NCBI RefSeq assembly: GCF_041346945.1 | Contig: NZ_CP166850.1 | Coordinates: 4,092,001-4,156,000 of the forward strand | Length of the DNA stretch: 64,000 nucleotides | Direction of reading: 5' to 3' | Origin: Amycolatopsis sp. cg9 | GTDB lineage: Bacteria > Actinomycetota > Actinomycetes > Mycobacteriales > Pseudonocardiaceae | Shown here: positions 1 through 8,945 of the stretch, one piece after another | Position numbering within the stretch: position 1 is the stretch's first letter | How the letters are laid out: each line of letters opens with the position of its first letter | Made by a program: the position numbers and the translations under genes | Notes under the pieces: generated by a model | The model's input: only the letters and a program-made list of their open reading frames with translations | Databases searched by the model: none | What the model was told of the DNA's origin: nothing

Positions 1-104
1 TCCGGGTAGACGTCCGCGCCGACCGCACGCAGCCGCGGCCGCGGTGCCGCGCCCGCTTCGTCCTGTTCGGCGCGCTTGCGCCGGAACCGCTGTGCCACCG
101 GCAC
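1..104 (-). CDS. N-terminal fragment of an unidentified protein (partial)
   Basis: A minus-strand reading frame opens at a GTG (104-102) and runs off the window edge for 34 codons without a stop. A purine-rich stretch (RC of 111-119, gggagaagg type) sits about 7 nt upstream, a plausible ribosome-binding site, and an in-frame stop lies further upstream at 161-159. The visible start is basic and arginine-rich (begins V/M-P-V-A-Q-R-F-R-R-K-R). No domain can be recognised from so short a piece. It would be divergent from the gene starting at 218. Confidence 0.35.
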   Translation of the reverse strand, partial: MPVAQRFRRKRAEQDEAGAAPRPRLRAVGADVYP

Positions 105-217
105 CGCCCGCCTTCTCCCCGCCGGATTCTCCCGCCACCTGAGGCATACGCGCCCGGGTTACGCCGTAACCGGTGCGCGTATCGGTGAGCGGACCCTCCG
201 ACGACCTGGGGAGCGAA

Positions 218-1474
218 ATGACCACATCGATGTCGCGCCGGAACCTGCTCGTGGCGAGCGGAGCGGCGGCGGCCGCACTCGCCCTGCCCGCGCCGGCCAC
301 GGCGTCGCCCGCACGGGGTGGCGCCGACGTCGTCCTGGCCTGGAACCGGGCACTGCTGGCCATCGTGCGCACCCCCGGCCTGCAGCCCGCGACGGTGCAC
401 CCGACGCGCAGCTTCGCGCTGCTGCACGCGGCGATCCACGACGCCGTCGTCGCGACCACCGGCACCGGGCGCCCCTACCTGTTCACCGTCGACGCCCCGG
501 CCCACGCGGCCCCGGAAGCGGCGGCGGCCCAGGCCGCCCACGACGTCTTGGCGGAGCTCTACCCGGCCCGGTCCGCGGAGCTCGCGAACCTGTTGTCCGG
601 GCAGCTGGCCCGGGTGGCCCCGGCGGGCCGCGACGCCGGCGTCCGGGCCGGCCGGCTGGTCGCCCGCCTGCTGCTCGGCCTGCGCGCGAACGACGGCTCG
701 GCGGCGATCCCGCCGGTCCTGGCACCGGGCACCGCACCGGGGGAGTACCGCCCGGCCCCGCCGGCGTTCGCACCCGCCGCGTTCACCCACTGGGCCGCGG
801 TGACGCCGTTCGTCCTCGACCGGGCGAGCCGCTTCCGCCCCGGCGCGTACCCCGCGCTTTCCGGTGCGACGTACGCGAAAGCCCTGCGGGAGGTCGCCGC
901 GGCCGGTCGCGACACCAGCACCACGCGAACCCCCGGCGAGACGCGGCAAGCGCGGTTCTGGGCGGCCCCGATCTGGAACTACTGGAACGAGATCGCCCAG
1001 TCGGCCGTCGGCGGCTCGCACGCCGGCCTGGTCGTCGCGGCCCGGGTGTTCGCGCGCCTGAACCTGGCCTTCGCCGACGCGGTGATCGCGTTCTACGAAG
1101 CCAAGTACCACCACCGGATCTGGCGCCCGATCACCGCGATCCGCCTCGCCGCCGACGACGGGAACCCGGCGACGCGGGGGATTCCGGACTGGTCGAGCCT
1201 CGCGGCCACCCCGCCCGACCCGGCGTACCCGGGGGCTCACAGCGTCATTTCCCAGGCGGGTGCCCAGGTGCTGCGCCAGGAGTACGGCCCCCGCCGGCCG
1301 CTCGCGGTGACGTCCGAGGTGCTGCCGGGCGTGGTCCGCCACTTCACGACGTTCCAGGACGTGGCCGACGAAGCGGGCTCGAGCCGGATCGTCGCGGGCG
1401 TCCACACCCGCCTCGACCACGACGCGGGCCGCCGGCTCGGCCAGGACGTCGCGACGTTCGTCCTCCGCTCGTGA
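218..1474 (+). CDS. Vanadium-dependent haloperoxidase/PAP2-like secreted protein
   Basis: 418 residues. The start is ATG 218 behind a ggggag motif; an upstream GTG at 173 is in frame but less likely. The N-terminus has a twin-arginine motif (S-R-R-N-L-L-V) followed by an Ala-rich hydrophobic stretch and A-x-A type cleavage region, so Tat export with a bound cofactor is likely. The vanadate/phosphate pocket signature of the PAP2/vanadium haloperoxidase superfamily is visible: K296...R303-P304 (KYHHRIWRP), the G-A-H341-S loop in place of S-G-H, and R390...H396. Such proteins either halogenate using peroxide or act as acid phosphatases; sequence alone does not decide. It is followed convergently by the LLM oxidoreductase, whose stop lies 8 nt away. 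Confidence 0.85.
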   Translation: MTTSMSRRNLLVASGAAAAALALPAPATASPARGGADVVLAWNRALLAIVRTPGLQPATVHPTRSFALLHAAIHDAVVATTGTGRPYLFTVDAPAHAAPEAAAAQAAHDVLAELYPARSAELANLLSGQLARVAPAGRDAGVRAGRLVARLLLGLRANDGSAAIPPVLAPGTAPGEYRPAPPAFAPAAFTHWAAVTPFVLDRASRFRPGAYPALSGATYAKALREVAAAGRDTSTTRTPGETRQARFWAAPIWNYWNEIAQSAVGGSHAGLVVAARVFARLNLAFADAVIAFYEAKYHHRIWRPITAIRLAADDGNPATRGIPDWSSLAATPPDPAYPGAHSVISQAGAQVLRQEYGPRRPLAVTSEVLPGVVRHFTTFQDVADEAGSSRIVAGVHTRLDHDAGRRLGQDVATFVLRS

Positions 1475-1481
1475 CGCCGGC

Positions 1482-2282
1482 TCAGCGGGGCCCGTCGCGC
1501 AGGACGCCGCGCACCCGGTCGACGGAAAGGGATTCGGGGTCGAAGCCGGTCAGCAGCCACGTCGCACCCGCCCGCGCGTAGGGCGCGCCGTCCTGGCCGG
1601 GCCGGACTTCCGCGACGTAGTCGAACGGCCCGGTGCCGGTGCGCAGCGCCTCGACCCCGGCGACGGCCTCGGCGAACCGGTCGGCCGAATCGAGGTTCAC
1701 CGGGAAGTAGCCGTCGAGCCGGGCGGCCCGGCGCATCGGGCGGAGCTTGCCGGGGAAACCCGCCGCCCAGACGGGAATCCGCCGGACCGGCGTCGGCAGG
1801 AAGCGGATGCCGTCCACGGTGTAGTGCTCGCCGTGGTGGTGCACGACGTCGCCGGACCAGGCGGCGGCGAGGACGTCGAGGGCTTCGTCGAGCATGCCGG
1901 CGCGCACCCGGTCGTCGCACTCCTCGCCGGTGCGGGAGAACTCCCCGGCGAACCGGTCGCTGCCGAGCCCGACGCCGAGCGTGAGCCGGCCGCCGCCGAG
2001 CCGGTCGAGGGTGGCCGTCTCCCGCGCGAGCTTGGCGGGCCGGCGCCGGGCGATCGCGCTGACCACCGGCCCGAAGCGCACCCGCGACGTGGCGGCGGCG
2101 ACCGCGGCCAGCGTGATCCACGGATCGGCCACGGCGGCCACCGGTTCGCGCCAGCGGAGGTGGTCCCAGACGAAGAAGCCCTGCCACCCGGCCGCTTCGG
2201 CCTCGGCGGCGAGGCGGGCGACGAGGGCAGGGTCGGCCAGGTCGTCGAAGAGCGGGAGCCAGAGCGCGTGCTGTGGGGTCAT
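1482..2282 (-). CDS. LLM class flavin-dependent (probably F420/FMN) oxidoreductase
   Basis: 266 residues with the luciferase-like TIM-barrel pattern: an early G-F-F-V-W-D-H segment, P-W-I-T-L-A-A-V-A-A-A-T, a central T-L-D-R-L-G-G-G-R-L-T-L-G-V-G motif and the conserved A-G-F-P-G-K near the C-terminal half. These enzymes use reduced FMN or coenzyme F420 for hydride transfer or monooxygenation; the substrate is unknown. The start ATG has a TAGCGT -10 exactly 7 nt upstream and therefore looks leaderless. It is divergent from a LysR-type regulator across a 71-nt gap holding a LysR-type box, so it is the probable target of that regulator. Confidence 0.85.
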   Translation of the reverse strand: MTPQHALWLPLFDDLADPALVARLAAEAEAAGWQGFFVWDHLRWREPVAAVADPWITLAAVAAATSRVRFGPVVSAIARRRPAKLARETATLDRLGGGRLTLGVGLGSDRFAGEFSRTGEECDDRVRAGMLDEALDVLAAAWSGDVVHHHGEHYTVDGIRFLPTPVRRIPVWAAGFPGKLRPMRRAARLDGYFPVNLDSADRFAEAVAGVEALRTGTGPFDYVAEVRPGQDGAPYARAGATWLLTGFDPESLSVDRVRGVLRDGPR

Positions 2283-2289
2283 GCCGGGA

Positions 2290-2295
2290 ACGCTA
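2290..2295 (-). promoter_or_regulatory. -10 element of leaderless LLM oxidoreductase transcript
   Basis: TAGCGT on the minus strand with exactly 7 nt between it and the ATG at 2282, the geometry of actinobacterial leaderless promoters (TANNNT-N6/7-start). No ribosome-binding site is visible between. Confidence 0.5.
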
Positions 2296-2307
2296 GGGAG
2301 ACATTTC

Positions 2308-2324
2308 CATCGCGAAAAGCGATG
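2308..2324. promoter_or_regulatory. LysR-type T-N11-A operator
   Basis: CATCGC-gaaaa-GCGATG, perfect 6-bp arms with a 5-nt centre. The core T(2310)-N11-A(2322) matches the classical LysR-family box. It lies centrally between the divergent LLM oxidoreductase and LysR genes, a standard position for autoregulation plus control of the neighbour. Confidence 0.6.
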
Positions 2325-2341
2325 AATACTGGCTGATTCGA

Positions 2342-2347
2342 TAAGCT
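2342..2347 (+). promoter_or_regulatory. -10 element of leaderless lysR transcript
   Basis: TAAGCT with 6 nt before ATG 2354, consistent with leaderless transcription of the regulator gene. Confidence 0.45.
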
Positions 2348-2353
2348 GCGCTG

Positions 2354-3238
2354 ATGCTGGAGCTGCGGCACCTCGCGACCCTCAACGCCGTCGCGGCGGA
2401 AGGCACGTTCGGCCGGGCGGCGGAGCGCCTCGGCTACACCCAGTCCGCGGTCAGCCAGCAGATCGCCGCGCTGGAGCGTTCCGTCGGCGGTGCGGTGTTC
2501 GACCGGCCGGGTGGCCCCAAACCGGTCCGCCTGACCCCGCTGGGAACCGTGGTCCTGGTCCACGGCCGAGAGCTCCTGTCCCGCGCGGCGGCCACCGAAG
2601 CCGCGCTCGACCGCTTCCGCGCCGGCGCCGGCCGGGTGGACATCGGCACGTTCCAGAGCGTCACCAACGCCCTGCTGCCCACGGTGATCCGCACCTTGCG
2701 CGACGAGCGGCCCGAGGCCGACGTCCGCCTCTTCGAAGAGGAGTCGGCGAACCCGCGCATCGGCGATCTCGACCTGCTCTTCTTCGACGGCCCCGTCGGC
2801 GGCGACGTCGAGCAGACGCGGCTCCTGACCGACCCGTACGCCGTGGTCGCCCGCCGCGGGACGTTCCCGCCGGGCCCGGTCGCCCTCGCCGGACTGGACG
2901 GCGTGGCCATGGTGGCCCAGCCCCCGATCTGCGACCAGGCCCGGGTGGAGCGCGTGTACGCGACGGCGGGTGTCACCCCGCGAATCGTGTTCCGCACGGC
3001 GGACAACCGCGGCGTGCTGTCGATGGTGCGCGCGGGGCTGGGGATCGCGGTGCTCCCCGAACTGGCCCTGGACGTCCGCCCGGACGACGAGGACCTCACC
3101 ACCCACCCGGCCGACCCGGCGCTGGCACCCCGCGAGATCTGGCTGGCGTGGCCGGCGGACCGCACGCTGTCGCCGCTGGCGGAGCGCGCCCGCGAGCTGG
3201 CGCTCGGCCTGGCCGCGAAGCCCGAGGTGAGCGGCTGA
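2354..3238 (+). CDS. LysR family transcriptional regulator
   Basis: 294 residues. The N-terminal winged helix-turn-helix is clear (residues about 1-60: L-R-H-L...V-A-E-G-T-F-G-R-A-A-E-R-L-G-Y-T-Q-S-A-V-S-Q-Q-I), followed by a periplasmic-binding-protein-like effector domain (about 90-290) with typical G-T-F-Q-S-V and late G-L-G-I-A-V-L-P-E-L segments. It is divergently transcribed from the LLM oxidoreductase and probably controls it through the T-N11-A site at 2310-2322. The inducer is unknown. Confidence 0.92.
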   Translation: MLELRHLATLNAVAAEGTFGRAAERLGYTQSAVSQQIAALERSVGGAVFDRPGGPKPVRLTPLGTVVLVHGRELLSRAAATEAALDRFRAGAGRVDIGTFQSVTNALLPTVIRTLRDERPEADVRLFEEESANPRIGDLDLLFFDGPVGGDVEQTRLLTDPYAVVARRGTFPPGPVALAGLDGVAMVAQPPICDQARVERVYATAGVTPRIVFRTADNRGVLSMVRAGLGIAVLPELALDVRPDDEDLTTHPADPALAPREIWLAWPADRTLSPLAERARELALGLAAKPEVSG

Positions 3239-3313
3239 CGAAGATGCGACGTGTCGTGTTTCGGACGCGCCCGCCCTAGTGACGGATCACGGTGGCGGCG
3301 CAAGCCTGGTGCG

Positions 3314-6300
3314 ATGCACTGGAGATCACGTGTTCTGGTCCTGGCCTGCGCCGGCACCCTGGCCGCGGGCACCGCCGGAGTCGCGGACGCGGCCCCCGGC
3401 CCGAAAGCGGCGCCGTCACCCGCGGGCGTCGAACGGCATTCGGTCACCTTGCTCACCGGGGACGTCGTCCAGGTCGAACGGCAGCCCGGCGGCAAGCAGG
3501 CCGCCACCGTCCAGCCCGCGCCGGGCCGGGAGAAGATCCGGTTCCACCAGCAGGAGATCGACGGCCACCTCAGCGTCTTCCCCGAGGACGTCGCGCCCCG
3601 GCTGGGCTCGAAGCAGGTCGACCGGACCCTGTTCGACGTCACGGAGCTGATCGCCGAGGGGTACGCCGACGAGCAGTCGAAGACCCTCCCGCTGATCCTC
3701 ACCTACCGCACGGGCGCGGACCTCCGCACCGCCGAGGCGACCCCGGCGGCCGCCGAGCTGGGCGCGACGTTGACCAGCGTCAACGGCCGCTCCGCGCGGG
3801 CCAGCAAGGCCGGCGCCACCGCGTTCTGGACCTCCTCGGCGGGCAGCGCGATCGAGCGGATCTCCCTGGACCGCAAGGTCCGCGCCTCCCTCGACCGGAG
3901 CGTCCCGCAGATCGGCGCCCCCGAAGCGTGGGCCGCGGGCTACGACGGCACCGGCACCACGGTCGCGGTGCTCGACACCGGCTACGACCCCACCCACCCC
4001 GACCTGGCCGGTCGCGTGAAAGAGGCGGTCAACTTCACGACCAGCCCCGACACCACCGACCACTTCGGCCACGGCACGCACGTCGCCTCGACGATCGCGG
4101 GTTCCGGCGCCGCTTCGGGCGGCAAGCTCAAGGGCGCCGCGCCGGGCGCGAAACTGCTCGTCGGCAAGGTGCTCGACGACGACGGCTTCGGCTACGAGTC
4201 CTGGGTCCTCGCCGGGATGGAGTGGGCGGCGCACTCCGGCGCGAAGGCCGTCAACATGAGCCTGGGCGGTGGTCCGACCGACGGCACCGACGCGCTCAGC
4301 CTCGGTCTCGACGCGCTCAGCGCGCAGACCGGCACGCTCTTCGTGGTGGCCGGCGGCAACGACGGCGAACTGGGTGCCTACACGATCGGCTCGCCGGGCA
4401 CCGCCGAAGCCGCGCTGACCGTCGGCGCGGTCGGCCGTGACGAGAGCCTGGCGTCGTTCTCCAGCCGCGGCCCGCGCCTGGGCGACAACGCCGTCAAGCC
4501 CGACATCACCGCGCCCGGCGTCGGCATCGTCGCCGCCCGCGCCGCGGGGACCGCCATGGGCGACGTCGTCGACGACCACTACACCGCCGCGTCCGGCACC
4601 TCGATGGCGACGCCGCACGTCGCGGGCGCGGTGGCGATCCTGGCCCAGCAGCACCCCGACTGGCCGGGCAGCCGGCTGAAGGACGCGCTGGCCAGCACGT
4701 CACTGACCGCCAACGGACTTTCGGTGTTCGAGCAGGGCGGCGGCCGGGTCGACGTGGCCCGCGCGGTGAAGCAGAAGGTCTTCGCCACCGGCACGCTCGA
4801 CCTCGGCGCGATCGAGGACGGCAAGGCACCGGTGGCCAAGGAGGTCACCTACACCAACGTCGGCACCACGCCGGTCTCGCTGAAGCTCGCGCTCGACGCC
4901 AAGTCCCTCGCCGGGGTCCCCGCCGCCGACGGGATCCGGCTCGGCAAGTCCACTGTGGACGTCCCGGCCGGCGGCCAGGCGACGGTCACGATCACCGGCG
5001 ACCCGGCGAAACTGGCGGCGGGCACCTACAGCGGGCGGCTCACCGCGACCGCGGCCGGCGTGGCCGTGCACACCTCGCTCGGCGCGGACAAGACCGCGCC
5101 GAAGCACAAGGTCAAGATCTCCGCGCTGGACCTGCGGGGCAAGCCGGCCGTCGCGCCGTGGCTGCTGGTGTACGGGGAGGACTACCGCTTCGACGTGAAC
5201 ACCTGGCTGGGCGGCGACAGCCTGACGGTCGAGCTCGGCGCGGGCGTGTACTACCTGACCGCGGAGGTCGACGGCGCCGGGAACGGCCTTTCCGTCTACC
5301 AGGTCGTCCAGCCGGAAATCCGGATCACCGGCGACACGGACATCGTGCTCGACGCCCGCAAGGCGGTGCAGGTCCAGATCGAGACCCCGAAACCTTCGGA
5401 GCAGACCGGGATCTGGAGCTACTACACCTACCGGGAACTCGGTCCGCGCCGCATCGCGAACTACGCCATGCAGTTCGACTACACCCGCGAACTCTGGGTC
5501 ACCCCGACGCCGAAGGTGACGACCGGTGCCTTCGAGTTCGGCTCCCGCTGGTCGAGGATCGCGCCGCCGTTGACGGCGAACGTCCTGGGCGGCCGTGCCC
5601 CGCTCACGACCCGCTACCTCGCCGGATCGCCCAAGCTGGACGGCCGCCGGCTGCTGCAGGCCGTCTCCGCGGGGCAGGGCAAACCGGCCGACTTCAAGAA
5701 GGCGGACGTGCGCGGGAAGGCCGCGATCGTCGACCCGGACCCCGCCGACTACAACCGCGACGAGGTCTCCCGCGCCGCCGCGGACGCCGGCGCGGCGATC
5801 GTCTTCATCGTCGTGCCGGACGGCTGGGGCACCGCCTCGGTGCCGTCGATCAGCGCGGCGCCGTTCCTGAAGATCCCGACCGTCCAGCTCGACCGGGACG
5901 AAGGGCTGGCGCTCCTCGCCAGGATCAAGCACTTCCCGGCTTTCCTGAGCCTGCTGGGGATCGCGGTCAGCCCGTACCTCTACGACGTGGTGCAGACCGA
6001 GCGCGACCGGATCCCGGAGCGGATCGTGCACCAGGTCACCGCGGCGAACACCGCGACCATCACCACGCACTACCGCCAGACCGGCAGCGGCGGTGAGGCC
6101 AAGGAACAGCGGTTCGCGTGGAAGCCGTGGCAGGACTTCGCCGTCAACGAGTACCAGCGGTACGTGACGACGCCGTCGACCCGGGAGGAGTACGTCAGCT
6201 CCGGGGACGTCCTGTGGCAGCACCGGGTCAAGCACGGTCTGATCTGGGATGAGATGTCGCCGCTGTCCGGCGGCATGACCGCGGCGCCGCGCACCTACCC

Positions 6301-7015
6301 GGGCAAGGAAAACCTCACCGAGGACTGGTTCGCGCCGGTCGTGCGGCCTGCCATCCCGCGCGGCGTGCCGGGCCTGGACTCGACGCGGGAGGGCGACGAG
6401 TTCCGGATCCGGATCCCGGAGTTCGTCGACAGTCAGGCCGGTCACTACGGCTTCAACGAAGGCGACGACCAGGCCGGCCCGGCCACCACGTCGGCGAAAC
6501 TGTTCCGCGACGGGAAACTCGTGTCGGAACAGCCCTACGCGTTCGGCACCTTCCCGGCCGGCGCGGACCCGGCGACCTACCGGCTCGACCTGTCGGTGCG
6601 GCGCGATTCGCCGGAATGGCTGTTCGGCACCAGCACGCAGACGTCGTGGACGTTCCGCTCGGCCCGATCGGCGTCGCCGGCGCTGCTTCCGCTGCTGCAA
6701 CTGGACTACGCGGTGGACGCCGACGCCGGCAACCGCCTCCCGGCCGGCCGCCCGGGCAAGATCGGCCTGACCGCGCGGTTCCAGGACGGGATGGCCGCGC
6801 CGGACGTGCGGTCGATGAAGGCCTGGGTGTCCTACGACGACGGCAAGACCTGGCGCGCGGTCGACGTCAAGCGCACCGGGAAGTCATACGAGGCCACGGT
6901 CGGCCACCCGCCGCTCGGTGCCACGAACAAGTACGTCGCGCTGCGGGTGCAGGCCACCGACAGCGCGGGCGACGCCGTCGAGCAGACGGTGCTCCGGGCG
7001 TACGGGCTCAAATAG
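3314..7015 (+). CDS. Large secreted subtilisin-family (S8) serine peptidase
   Basis: 1,233 residues from ATG 3314; an in-frame start at 3251 adds 21 residues without signal-peptide logic. A Sec signal peptide (residues 1-27, ending around V-A-D-A-A) is followed by a propeptide and the catalytic domain. The triad is Asp221 (VAVLDTGYD), His253 (HFGHGTHVAS) and Ser430 (ASGTSMATPHVAGA). A protease-associated-like insert near residues 810-870 (D-V-R-G-K-A-A-I-V-D...A-A-A-D-A-G-A-A-I-V-F) and beta-sandwich tails follow. Such actinobacterial subtilases degrade extracellular protein. The last 8 bp overlap the convergent regulator gene. The long C-terminal half is not assignable in detail. Confidence 0.93.
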   Translation: MHWRSRVLVLACAGTLAAGTAGVADAAPGPKAAPSPAGVERHSVTLLTGDVVQVERQPGGKQAATVQPAPGREKIRFHQQEIDGHLSVFPEDVAPRLGSKQVDRTLFDVTELIAEGYADEQSKTLPLILTYRTGADLRTAEATPAAAELGATLTSVNGRSARASKAGATAFWTSSAGSAIERISLDRKVRASLDRSVPQIGAPEAWAAGYDGTGTTVAVLDTGYDPTHPDLAGRVKEAVNFTTSPDTTDHFGHGTHVASTIAGSGAASGGKLKGAAPGAKLLVGKVLDDDGFGYESWVLAGMEWAAHSGAKAVNMSLGGGPTDGTDALSLGLDALSAQTGTLFVVAGGNDGELGAYTIGSPGTAEAALTVGAVGRDESLASFSSRGPRLGDNAVKPDITAPGVGIVAARAAGTAMGDVVDDHYTAASGTSMATPHVAGAVAILAQQHPDWPGSRLKDALASTSLTANGLSVFEQGGGRVDVARAVKQKVFATGTLDLGAIEDGKAPVAKEVTYTNVGTTPVSLKLALDAKSLAGVPAADGIRLGKSTVDVPAGGQATVTITGDPAKLAAGTYSGRLTATAAGVAVHTSLGADKTAPKHKVKISALDLRGKPAVAPWLLVYGEDYRFDVNTWLGGDSLTVELGAGVYYLTAEVDGAGNGLSVYQVVQPEIRITGDTDIVLDARKAVQVQIETPKPSEQTGIWSYYTYRELGPRRIANYAMQFDYTRELWVTPTPKVTTGAFEFGSRWSRIAPPLTANVLGGRAPLTTRYLAGSPKLDGRRLLQAVSAGQGKPADFKKADVRGKAAIVDPDPADYNRDEVSRAAADAGAAIVFIVVPDGWGTASVPSISAAPFLKIPTVQLDRDEGLALLARIKHFPAFLSLLGIAVSPYLYDVVQTERDRIPERIVHQVTAANTATITTHYRQTGSGGEAKEQRFAWKPWQDFAVNEYQRYVTTPSTREEYVSSGDVLWQHRVKHGLIWDEMSPLSGGMTAAPRTYPGKENLTEDWFAPVVRPAIPRGVPGLDSTREGDEFRIRIPEFVDSQAGHYGFNEGDDQAGPATTSAKLFRDGKLVSEQPYAFGTFPAGADPATYRLDLSVRRDSPEWLFGTSTQTSWTFRSARSASPALLPLLQLDYAVDADAGNRLPAGRPGKIGLTARFQDGMAAPDVRSMKAWVSYDDGKTWRAVDVKRTGKSYEATVGHPPLGATNKYVALRVQATDSAGDAVEQTVLRAYGLK

Positions 7016-8036
7016 CGTCACGCACGGGCTCCGGGTGCCTCACACCGTCACGCGGCAGGAGGCGCCCGGGGCTCGGCTCGTCCAGCCAGCCGAGTTTGCT
7101 GGCCTGCCAGGCCAGCTGCATCCGGGTGCGGACGTTGACCCGGCGCATCAGGTCCTGCAGGCGCCGCTGGACGGTCCGGTAGCTGACGTCCAGCTGCGTC
7201 GCGATCGACTTGTCGCTGACGCCGCCGATGAGCAGCGACAGCAGCCGCCGCTCGTCGGGGTCGAGGTGGCTCGTGGGCGCGGTGTCGCCGATCCGCAGCG
7301 GCGACGCGCGTTCCCAGTAGACCTCGAACAACGCGACCAGCGCGGACAGCAGGCTGCTTTCGCGGACGAGCGCGGCGGTGGGTTCGCCCGTGCTGTCGTG
7401 GCTGACCAGCGGGCACAGGGCCACCCTGCGGTCGGAGATGGCCAGGCGCACCGGCAGTTTCGAGATCGAGCGGGCGATCTCCCCGCCCTCGATCCCCTCC
7501 AGGACGTTGACGATCCGGCCGGGTTCTTCGAGCAGGCCGGTCTCGTAGATCACGCGGTAGCGCACACCGCGGGCCTGGGCCAGCGCCTCCTCGACGTTCT
7601 CCGACGCCGCCATGGCGACGTTGCCCTCCAGGCAGAACCACAGCGACTCTTCCCGGGCCCCGCGCTGGATGGCGAGCGCCTGCCGCCGAATCGCGTCCAC
7701 CCCGGTGATGACCTCGACGAGCTGCGCGGAGTCCCGCCGCCGCACGCTGCCGCGGTACTCCTCGGCGAGCTGGGACACCGCGGCCCGCGCGGCCTCCAGC
7801 TTCTCCTGGCCCTGCACCAGCAGCGGCCCGAGCGACACATCGGGCGGCGCCGACGCGTAGTGCTCGTCGGCCTTGCTGACCAGGCCCTTCGCCAGCAGAA
7901 CCGAGAGGATAGGTGCCACCTCGGCGCGGCTCATGCCCGCGGTGCGCGCGATCTCGTCGGCTGCGGTCCGGTACCCGCCGACGATCACGCGGTAGACCCG
8001 TTCTTCGTCGGGGGTCATGCCCAGCGCTTCCAGCAC
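7008..8036 (-). CDS. LuxR-type HTH regulator with TrmB-like N-terminus
   Basis: 342 residues from GTG 8036, preceded by GGAGG four nt upstream. This start gives V-L-E-A-L-G-M-T-P-D-E-E-R-V-Y-R, the usual beginning of this family of actinobacterial regulators; upstream in-frame starts to 8207 add a non-conserved stretch. Residues about 1-60 look like a TrmB/MarR-type winged helix, the middle is an effector or ligand region, and about 275-335 form a LuxR-type helix-turn-helix (D-E-R-R-L-L-S-L-L...D-K-S-I-A-T-Q-L-D-V-S-Y-R-T-V-Q-R-R). These proteins occur widely beside secreted-enzyme and metabolite genes. The 3' end overlaps the subtilase by 8 bp. Confidence 0.8.
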   Translation of the reverse strand: MLEALGMTPDEERVYRVIVGGYRTAADEIARTAGMSRAEVAPILSVLLAKGLVSKADEHYASAPPDVSLGPLLVQGQEKLEAARAAVSQLAEEYRGSVRRRDSAQLVEVITGVDAIRRQALAIQRGAREESLWFCLEGNVAMAASENVEEALAQARGVRYRVIYETGLLEEPGRIVNVLEGIEGGEIARSISKLPVRLAISDRRVALCPLVSHDSTGEPTAALVRESSLLSALVALFEVYWERASPLRIGDTAPTSHLDPDERRLLSLLIGGVSDKSIATQLDVSYRTVQRRLQDLMRRVNVRTRMQLAWQASKLGWLDEPSPGRLLPRDGVRHPEPVRDAI

Positions 8037-8287
8037 AATGCCTCCCAGCCACGTGGCCAAAGGGTGTCCCATCAGCACTGACGGCTGGTTGACAACGTAC
8101 AACGCGAGGCGGTGCCCGAAGTGTTCCGGTTGTGCCCCCTCTTCGCCACGGAGGCTCGGCTTGCCTGTGGTGCTGCGGGAAGGCTCAGCGGTCGCATGCA
8201 TCGACAAGACGTGAGCACTCGGAAGCGAAGTGTCACTCAGGGTCCCGGTTGAGCCGGCTCCCGCGTGACCGCTTCGTGTCCGAATTG

Positions 8288-8316
8288 TTCACCCGCCCTC
8301 GCGCGCCGGCTATATA
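8288..8316 (+). promoter_or_regulatory. Candidate sigma-70-type promoter of the NfeD-flotillin operon
   Basis: TTCACC (8288-8293), 17-nt spacer, TATATA (8311-8316). This is the only AT-rich hexamer in the region, about 54 nt upstream of the NfeD start codon. Assignment is by pattern only. Confidence 0.45.
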
Positions 8317-8369
8317 GTCGCTGGCCAGGGCCCTGTGCTGCCAGGCCCGTCCTTGGGGGGAAGGAAACG

Positions 8370-8939
8370 ATGAGCGGGTTCGTCTCCGCGGCTTTGGCTT
8401 TTCCTGCCGTGCTCTTCAGCTTCCTGCTGGTCGTCGTGATCGGCTACTGGGGCCTGGCCTTGCTCGGCGTCCTCGACGTCGAAGACGGTGACATCGGGTT
8501 GTTCGGCGGCGTCCCGCTGTCCATCTCGCTGTCGCTGCTCGTCGCCTTCACGTGGTTCCTCAGCCTGGCCGGCACCGTGCTCATCGAAGGCGCGCCCCTG
8601 CGGGTCCTGCTCGGCTTCGGCGTCCTGGTCGTCGCGCTCGTGGGCGGGGCGCTCGGCACCCGGCTGATCATCGTGCCGTTGCGCCGCGTGTTCGCCGGGG
8701 CCGAGCCGACGCGGCAGGACTTCGTCGGCCGGGTCGCCGTCGTGCGGACGTCGAGTGTCACCGAGGACTTCGGGCAGGCCGAAGCCACCGCTGCCGACGG
8801 CTCGTCGGCGATCATCCAAATTCGACTGGCCGGCGAAGGCAACCTCGGCGTGGGCAGCCGCGTTGTCCTCTACGACTACGACTCCGCGGGAGAGTTCTTC
8901 TGGGTCAGCCCCCTGGAACTCGAAGCAGAAAAGGACTGA
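8370..8939 (+). CDS. NfeD-like membrane protein
   Basis: 189 residues from ATG 8370 behind a strong ggggggaaggaaa Shine-Dalgarno. Three to four hydrophobic segments occupy about residues 10-105, followed by a soluble C-terminal region with the pattern of an NfeD OB-fold (Q-D-F-V-G-R-V-A-V-V-R-T-S...G-S-S-A-I-I-Q-I-R-L-A). NfeD proteins partner flotillins in membrane microdomains; this one is the short, protease-less class. It is the first gene of an operon with flotillin (6-nt gap) and a giant ATPase. Confidence 0.8.
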   Translation: MSGFVSAALAFPAVLFSFLLVVVIGYWGLALLGVLDVEDGDIGLFGGVPLSISLSLLVAFTWFLSLAGTVLIEGAPLRVLLGFGVLVVALVGGALGTRLIIVPLRRVFAGAEPTRQDFVGRVAVVRTSSVTEDFGQAEATAADGSSAIIQIRLAGEGNLGVGSRVVLYDYDSAGEFFWVSPLELEAEKD

Positions 8940-8945
8940 ACCGGA